In this document: positions 1 to 8,807 of the stretch, one piece after another
How positions within the stretch are numbered: the first letter of the stretch is position 1
How the letters are laid out: the number at the start of each line of letters is the position of its first letter
Assembly (NCBI RefSeq): GCF_017654505.1
Contig: NC_054549.1
Location: forward strand, 29,623,854 to 29,687,853
Length of the DNA stretch: 64,000 nucleotides
Direction of reading: 5' to 3'
Origin: Polyodon spathula
Lineage: Eukaryota; Chordata; Actinopteri; Acipenseriformes; Polyodontidae
Translations under genes and position numbers: made by a program
The notes under the pieces: model-generated
The model's database searches: none
The model's input: only the letters and a program-made list of their open reading frames with translations
Told to the model about the DNA's origin: nothing

Positions 1-68
1 CCTGTACCTGGAGGGAAGAGTGCACCACCCTGTGGACAGATAAATTCTGTGCACCTGTTATCACTGAG
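1..68 (+). CDS. mst1r: mst1r exon 4 (partial): end of PSI domain
   Basis: Codons start at base 3 and run to a phase-0 donor (GTAACT) at 69. The 22 residues contain three cysteines (CTW, ECTT, FCAP) as expected for the end of a PSI (plexin-semaphorin-integrin) domain, followed by PVITE leading straight into the first IPT repeat in the next exon. The 5' end is cut by the window, so the exon start is unknown. The exon number is inferred by counting back from the last exon against the 20-exon human gene. Confidence 0.8.
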
Positions 69-3000
69 GTAACTAAGAAAAATTCAGAAAAAGAGATGCA
101 TATTCTTTTTTACATTCTTTTTTATTTATTTATTTATTTAATTTTACAGCAGACAGAGTCATGTAAAGCAAGTACCTACAGCATTAAACAATTAGTTCAG
201 GTAAAATGTATTATGACTATTCAGATGGCATATCAAAACTGATGTTAGTGAGCATATTGTATTGTCCTAATACTTAATTAATGACTAGCATATCCGTTAA
301 ATCAATTGTCTTTTTCTAGGCAAGTTTCTTGGGTATATTTAATACTCAGAAAACAAATAGGCAAGAGTTGTTAACATTTAATGCAGAGACGGGAACATTT
401 TATTAGTTGTGTGCACAATTACAACTGTAATATACTGTAGAACTATGGACATAATCAGGGTAAATGAATATTACTGTACAAAAACAGTATTCTGCACACC
501 TGACTTGGATGGTTTTCCTTCTGCTCCTGCAGTTCTTCCCGAAGACAGCACCCCCTGATGGAGGGACAGAGCTGACACTCTGCGGGATGGAATTCCAGTT
601 CCCACTAGGACCCTTAATCAAGGCCAGCACTCATCTGGTGAAGGTGGGAGAGAGAGACTGCAAAGTGCAGGTTGAGAAGAGTAGGGTAACCCAGTGAGTA
701 ACTGCACCAAAGTACAGGCTTTCTTCCTTTCTTGTCTTGTATTTTAGACATAGAGCTACAATTAAAAGTTATTAAGTATGTTTAACTCTGCTTGCAATCA
801 TTCCGAATGATTCAGTGTTCTGTATGGCTGCAATGTTAAGATTTGTATGCATTTGGCCATTTTGATTGCAGGTCCATTATGTTTTTCCTTGTTTACTGTA
901 TGCATGGGATGAGTTTAATAACGTTGATGCTTGTGAATTTTATTGTTCATGAAATATATTTTTTGATATACAGTATGTATACATGTGAGTTTGGTTGCAT
1001 TGTTGGCTTATCCTCTAATTCTTTCCCTAGTCTGGTCTGCAGAATAGAGACTTCAGGAGCCGATGAGCTCTCAAAGCCTCTCGCCATCACGGTGAACATT
1101 AACAAAGGCCTTGTCAACGGGTCGTACTACGTCGAAGGCAAAGCAAAAATCAGCGGATTCACGTTCGTGGTAACTAACTTTGGTTTGTGTTACGGTTCAC
1201 AGAAGTCTAGAGCACAGGTATTCATGTAATAAGACTGTCTTAGTCACTGAGATAAGAACCCTCAGGAGGTTTCATATTGTTTCTGTCAATATGTTTCTGA
1301 CTGGGATTTTCTCCTCTTATCAGAAATGCAATGTCACTGGGATCCTGCCTGACTTTGGTCCCAAAGCAGGGGGTACCATGATCACTTTGACAGGGACTCA
1401 CCTTGATGCAGGCAATAGAAGGACAGTGACCATGAATGGGAAGGAGTGCTGCATCATAAGGTATGAGAAGTGACTCAGCAAGACAGCTTAGTAATTACGT
1501 TATGTTTAGCATTATTGTCATTACTGGTCTGGTGATGTCTAATATTTGCAAGTGACACTTTATGTACATGTGCGCCAGTAATGTTGTTAAAATATATTGT
1601 GCCTGGCATGGAAATGTTAATCTAAAGCTTTAGTATTATTATTCTATTAAATATTGTCCTAACTTTAAAGGCGAAAGGTCATGAGTTTAAATGCCTGTGT
1701 GGCTGTTGTCCTACTCAGACACTGTAAGAAATTGGTTTGGCAAAGTATGACTACAGTATCAACAAAGAAAGTGTGCAAATTAATTCCAGAAGGACTTGTA
1801 TTGTTTTAAACCAGATTGTTATGGTCTGCGTTTTTTAGTCTAACCCCCAGGAACACCAGCACTTCTTCGATAGTCTGTGTAACTCCAGCCATGGAAACTG
1901 TGCAGGAGGTTGTTCCAGAGGTGAAGATAGATGAAGCCCAGGTGCCGATATCCCAGTCGTTCAAATACAAAGAGAACCCCACTATAATAAAGGTCCTCCC
2001 AGAATGTGGCTTTGAGAGGTGAGTCTGACATCCCAGCACAGAACACAAAGGAAGGATTGCTTTCAAACACTGGTGAAGCATTAAAATAAATGTTGGCTTA
2101 TTTATCAACGCATAATTCTCACTTAATTGTGATAACATATACCTGTAGTGCGTTGTCTTGAAGGTCATATATAAATGTTTTATAACTGTCAAGTTTTCTA
2201 TTTTTTTTCCCTAATACAGTGGATCAAATATCACAATTATCGGCAGAAATCTAGATTCCGTCTACAAGACGATCATGGTGTTTGAGCCTCTCGAGAAGGA
2301 TTTTAAGCCTGTATATACGGTAGGTCCATCATGTGAAACAGGATTACTGTGAGGAACGGTTCCGGGACGAATCATCTCATGCTGTAGTGGTGAAGTAAAA
2401 CCAAATACCATTAAATTAAGATGACATGAGTAATATGCAATAGTAATACATACTAATTCCCAAAGTTATTACCTTGTATTATTTGCTTAAAATCGTCTGT
2501 TGTTATAATGCTACCATTCTAGAATGCAGTCGTGTCTTGTTTACAGTACTCCACTCTCCTTTACTTCCGACATCAGTGGTTGTGACCCTGGAGGTTTGTT
2601 GCAGTCCAGGACTTTGTTCCAATCAAATCCTAAATGAGTTAATTGACCCTTTAATTAACCCTTTGTCTGTGTAATTAGCCAATTTCTCATTTCCAACTGT
2701 AGTTCTAACATAAACAATAACAGCTGACTCGTGTCCTCATTACGAATAAAAGTAACTTCAGCTCTGACATTCCTAAAGCTCCCTTTTTAATATTCACTTT
2801 TAATGGGAACCACATATTCTCCTATATACAGTCGAACCTGTCATATCCAATCGTGTAAAATACAATACCCTCTATTAATCAATGGACCTCTAGCATGTAT
2901 CATTTACACATGCTGCTACCAACTGAACGGTACTGATAGAGAATGGTCAATGCACATTTTAATTTCGGTCTAAAACAGTAAATTCAGTTCAGGACATAAT

Positions 3001-6000
3001 GGATTCAGTTGCAGTTCAAACAAAGGAATAAACGTTTGGGAATTCAGGTTTCACTTTTTAAATGCTGTCGCTTCACGGAACTGCCTAGTTTATCCTTGTT
3101 AAATAATTACTGTATTGCTAAACAAAGATGAAACAAGATATTCTCGCTGACTTCCAAATCCAATTTGTGTGCACGCATTCTTGTTGTTGTTTCTGTCTTG
3201 GGTTAACGCGCACGGTGCAAAAAAACCTGGCTGATTTCTTTGGCATAGAATGCAGTCTTGTAAATTGCCAAATACTGTATTAAGGTGCTTTGTTTTGATG
3301 TCATTTTCACAGATTTTCTTTGGATGGTATACGTTCAGGACCGCAATTTGGTGTTTTAGACGCACCGATATACTGCACCTGACATTGTTACTTTATAATC
3401 CCCCAGCGTTAATAAAGCAACTACAATATAGTATAACGACCCTCTGAGATACAATATTTATACACATCTGTTCAACCCCTGTAACCCATTAAATCAGATA
3501 TTGCAGGTTCTAATGTAAGTTATAATAAAATACAACAGCCTGTAATGCTTTTAATGGAAGCGATTTAAGCTACAGTATTATGTTTTGTTCTGCACATTAT
3601 CACAGCATACAGAACCAATAGACTAACCTGCTTTTCACTCTGTCGACCCATTGCTCAGGTGTGTGGTCCAGCACTGAGCTCAGAGAAGATGGTGTGCCCG
3701 GCCCGTCCATTAAAAATCAGGGAAGATAAGGAGCAGGGGGAGCTCTCATTTACTATGGACGGGACTCGGGGACTTCAAAAGTTTACCTTCTTTTACTACC
3801 CGGACGCAGAGGTCATCCCCTTTGAACAGGAGGACAACGTGCTGCGTTTGCAGCCTAACCAGGATAAAGTGGATGTACATGTATGTACACTGGGGTATTT
3901 GGGGCATTTGTCAATGTACTAAATGTATGATGTGGTGCTCTATATGTCTATTTGCTTCATCTCAGCCAGAGATGTACAGCTTTGGCCACCTTGAATTTTA
4001 GAAATCATATATAATGTAAAAAAATAACTATATGAACATAATTGAGATCTTTTAACATCATGTAATCAAATAAACTACAAAATGATATTGCAAGAGAGTC
4101 TACCGGAAACTATGATAGTAGTACAGTATGTTCAATTTCAAAATGTCACATTTTTTAATTGTCAGTTTTTTCTTAAGTGTATAGAAAACTACAAAGCGGA
4201 ATGAATTCAATATGTTAACGTAACATTATTCAGCAGGTTTCATTGAACTTTATAAAGCAAAATTAGTTAATACAATAGGGTGATGCAAAATGTTTGGCTA
4301 TAGCTGTACTGTACAAACAAATCAATACAAATAAATACATGTATAAATAACAGCATAAACATTTTTATTTTGCAGCACAAGAAGCTGAATTTAGTAACTG
4401 AGTGCATGAAAGTTATCATGACTGTTGGAGGAGTGGATTGCAAAGCTAAAGTGCTGGAAAATGAAATTACCTGCAGAATTCCTAAAAACATGTTTGTCCC
4501 CAGTGACGGGTTACCTGTGAAGGTGAGTTTATTATTAGTAGTGGTAGTAAATGTAGTAACAGGACTTACTGAGTACATATATACCTACACTTAAAAAAAA
4601 AAAGTGTTTTGCCATGTCTTGATTAATCTTATTTAGTATATCTCATAAATTGCCCATCCCTCAGATCTGCATCAATGGTGAGAATGGTCTTTGTGTTGAG
4701 CTGGGCCGTGTGGTCATTGTCAGCCAGGGCCGGTCTGTGACAGGCATCGTTCTGGGGACATTCATGGCAATGCTGGTGGTGGCTGCATTCGGCTTCCTGG
4801 TGATGCACTTGAGGAAAAAAAAGAGCGGTACCAGCAAGTTTATTATTCTTCTATCATTAACTTAAGAGAAACAATTCGGTAAGGCCTATCAGGTGCGTTT
4901 GATCCAAAAATGCTGACATTTAAATAAGTTTTCCAAGTGTGTGGTCCATAAATAAGAACTCAACTTACAAGTGCTTCATTATCCCTGGCTCTACTAATGA
5001 TTACTATACTATTACTCGAGAATGACAACATCAGTGGACCATTCGAAAAGTAGCAGTAGCAACCAAAGACAATGATAGATGAATGACGATGGATAAGATA
5101 CCATGTAATAAATATTTGTAATGGAAATTAATGAACATTCATGTTTTTGGACATTTTCAGCTGAAAATGCAGAGAAACACTTGTCTCGCGTCAGCATTTT
5201 AAATCTAAACAGAACGGTGGGTCCTACAAATCTGTCACCAGTTGGCGATTTTAACCGAGGTGAGTTTTTTTTTTACAATAGATTTTCTTAAAGTTCTGCA
5301 TTCTACTCAGACAGAACATAGCCATAAAACAAATCATTCTCATGTGTTAGCAGGAGTTAATTCAAAATGAAATTCCTTAATATCTGCAAGTCTGCATTCT
5401 GTAGTTTAGCCAACTTAAGAATTCTGTTACTGATTCAACAACAGCGCTAGGACTGTAGGTCCAAACTCTTCTGAGAAAACTTAGTCCAGGAATGTTCTGT
5501 TTTAACCAAGACATACTGCTGGCTCCCGAGTGGCACATCCAGTAAAGGCACTCCACGTGGAGCCCTATAGCCTGGAGATCGTAGGTTTGAATCCAGGCTA
5601 TGTCATTGCCAACCATGACATGGAGTTCCTAGGGGGAGGCGCACAATTGGCTGAGCGCCGCCCGGGTAGGGAGGGTTTAGGTCGGCAGGGCAATCCACGG
5701 TTCACCGCACACCAGCGACCCCTATGGCTGAGAGGGCGCCTGTGGGTCTGCAGTGGAACCATTCAGATCTATGTTGTCCTCCAGCACGATAGGTCTGGAA
5801 GCTTCGCTGTGGATCCACAGTGGAAAAAATTCCGGATTGGCAGGAGCATGTTTCCCGAGTTGCCGGGGGGTTGCAGTGGTGAACCGGGATAAAAAATAAT
5901 AATTGGGCATTCAAAATTGGGGAGAAAACCAGGGTAAAAAAACATTGGTGACGACTAAATGAAAAAAACAAACAAACAAACAAAAAAAACATTACTGTAA

Positions 6001-8774
6001 TGCCTTCCAGGGAACATAAAACAGCACTCACAGCGTGTAACACACTTTGCCTCCCTTCAGACGCACCATCCACTCCCAACACTGGCTCACCTGGGATAAT
6101 GTTGCAGAGCCCACTATACGCTGGCAGCTGTGGCAGGTCGCTCATCTCCCTCCTGGCTCCTGACAAGATCTCCATCACCAGCTTACGACCAGAGCTGCTG
6201 GAGAAAGTGAAGGATGTGCTGATTCCAGCTGAGAAGCTGAAGGTGCATCGAGATCGGGTCATTGGCAAAGGTTACTAAATGACTGACAGCTTCCTTATAG
6301 TTCTAGGGTGGGATTTAATCTAAATAAAATAAAATAATTTGTACAATAATATGTATCGGTGCACAGTTTGTAGCGTTACACCATAGGCTAGCAGTTTAGA
6401 TATAGAAGCAAAGTGTTGGATGAGCGTGCATGTTATCAACGTCGTCAAATGTCTAACAGGTATACCCAAATAGAAAACAAAATACTAGTGCTGTAAAATA
6501 TCTGCTGTGAAGTGCATAAAGAAAATAGCAATGCTGCAGTATGAACGAGGGTAATTAAGAGCTGGCTACAATAATGTTTCGCATGTCATTTCAGGTCACT
6601 TTGGGATAGTTTACCATGGCTATTATGAGGACCACACTTACAGAGAAATCCATTGTGCTGTCAAGTCACTGAACAGTAAGTGTGCCTGTTTTTTCGGTCC
6701 CTGTGTTATTTGGGGCTAGAGGGAAAGAAGCAAACAAATCCTTCCTGATGTGTGATCATGTTCTGTAGCCAAAGGGGTGTGAGATCAGACTGGCAGCAGA
6801 CAGATCTGAGCTTGCAGTGGGGAAGTCAGGAGTTAATTAAACCAGGGGAGATACAGGGTTGGCATTGTTACAGCTGGAGAGGAAAAGTCTACATTTTCTT
6901 CAGTTTGAAAAAGCTTTGAAGGTACAATACTGTAGAACAGCCCTCACCTCAAAGGTGGTCAGCACCGATTATGCAGCTTAAACATGGCAGTAGCCTTAAC
7001 TGGACCTCTCACAGCTGCCATATTGATATCTAATTCAGTGCAATAACTCTATTGGCTTCAACTTTGGCACACGTCTGTGTTCTATGATTCCATCTGCCAC
7101 CTTTTATTTTTATTGTCCAATTAAAAATGAACCATTTTGTTTTAACCTCTTGCCACATGTCAGAAACTACCAATACTGTGGCAGAGCAAAGCTCTGCCCT
7201 TTTTAAATTGGCCGGGATGGGGTTAATTTCCCCTACCTGCCTGGGTTTATTATGTTCAGGTGGCTGGGGTTGATTAGTTGATTAGGTTAATTAAGGATCA
7301 ATCAGCGCCCAGCCACCTGACATACAAGGAGGTCTCTGCTTCTCATTTGAAAGGAGGGAGCTGAGGAAGCAGTTTGGTGGTTTTTGAATTTTGATAAATC
7401 CAGTGAAGGCATTGCCCAGCCTGGAAATTGTTATTTTTGTTAGTTTTGCTTTTTGTCTTTCTTTTTGTGTTTAAATTGCTTTGTTTTGGCCCTTGTGCCC
7501 TTTTATTTTTGTGTATTTATAATAATTTTTTTTTTTTTTTTTGAACTACAGACTCTGGGCCTCTATCCACTCGCCAGCCTGCCACAAATACACACCTCTT
7601 AAATACTTCTTGCACTTTACAACTACCACTCATTTTTCATCTTGCCATTTTATGTTTTTAAACCATTCAGTCAAGTATAGCAGAACAAGACAGTGTAATA
7701 GTAAGTCTCTAATGTGCAATAACATCAGAAACAATAATAGGCTTTTCAAGGTGACATAAAATGATTAGAAATGAAAAGCTCCAATACACTCTGAGTTGAA
7801 ATTAGGTAACTGAAAGCCCTGTGTTGATGTTGCAGGGATTACAGATGTGGAGGAGGTGGAACAGTTCCTAAAGGAGGGGCTCTTGATGAAGGGCTTCCAC
7901 CACAACAACGTGCTGTCCCTGCTGGGGATCCTGCTGCCCAATGAGGGGCTCCCCCTGGTGGTGCTGCCCTACATGAAGCACGGAGACCTGCGCCACTTCA
8001 TTCGCTGTGAGCAGAGGGTAAGACACACGGAAACCACTTAGAGGTGGAGGTCCAGTAAACACTAACAACAAATATACACAACATAATTCAAACTTTTTCT
8101 TGTAACAGGCCTAGCTCTCTGTTATATTAAACTGGACTTAAACATCCCTCTTTCTCTCGCTCTTTCTCTGCAGAACCCCACAGTGAAGGACCTGATTGGC
8201 TTTGGGCTTCAGGTTGCCCAGGGAATGTTGTATCTGGTACAGAAGAAGTTTGTGCACAGGGACCTGGCCGCCAGAAACTGCATGTGAGTGGTCAATCGCG
8301 AATATTGTCATGTTATTTCTGTTCTGGTATTGAACATTATATAACTGTCTGGGAAATTCTCCCCAGTAATACCATTGCACAACCTGATGGTTTAATTCAT
8401 TGACAGGCTGGACGAGTCCTATTCTGTGAAGGTAGCTGATTTCGGCATGGCAAGGGACATGTTTGATAAGGAGTATTACAGCATCCAGGATCACAGGAAA
8501 GCCAAACTTCCAGTCAAATGGATGGCGATAGAGAGTCTGCAGACACAAAAATTCACCACCAAGTCAGATGTGGTAAGTTCACTGCTCAAGCTTGCAACCA
8601 TTCTTTATGAATTGTACAAACTCATTACTTATTCTTGCTGTCTAGTCTGCTATATGTATGCTTATCCTTATTAGTTTCATGCCACAGTTTAATAAATCAC
8701 CCAGGGTACATGAATATAGGGTTAATTTGCATTTGTTTGTATGTTTTACTTATATATCGGGATTTCAATGTGCT

Positions 8775-8807
<33 letters not shown>

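Noticed and set aside
5521..5595. Possible tRNA gene
   Set aside because: A- and B-box-like sequences are present but no cloverleaf forms, and a SINE body and tail follow.
5530..6268. Open frames of 120 and 188 residues in intron 13
   Set aside because: They lie mostly in the SINE and antisense to exon 14; no protein family motif.
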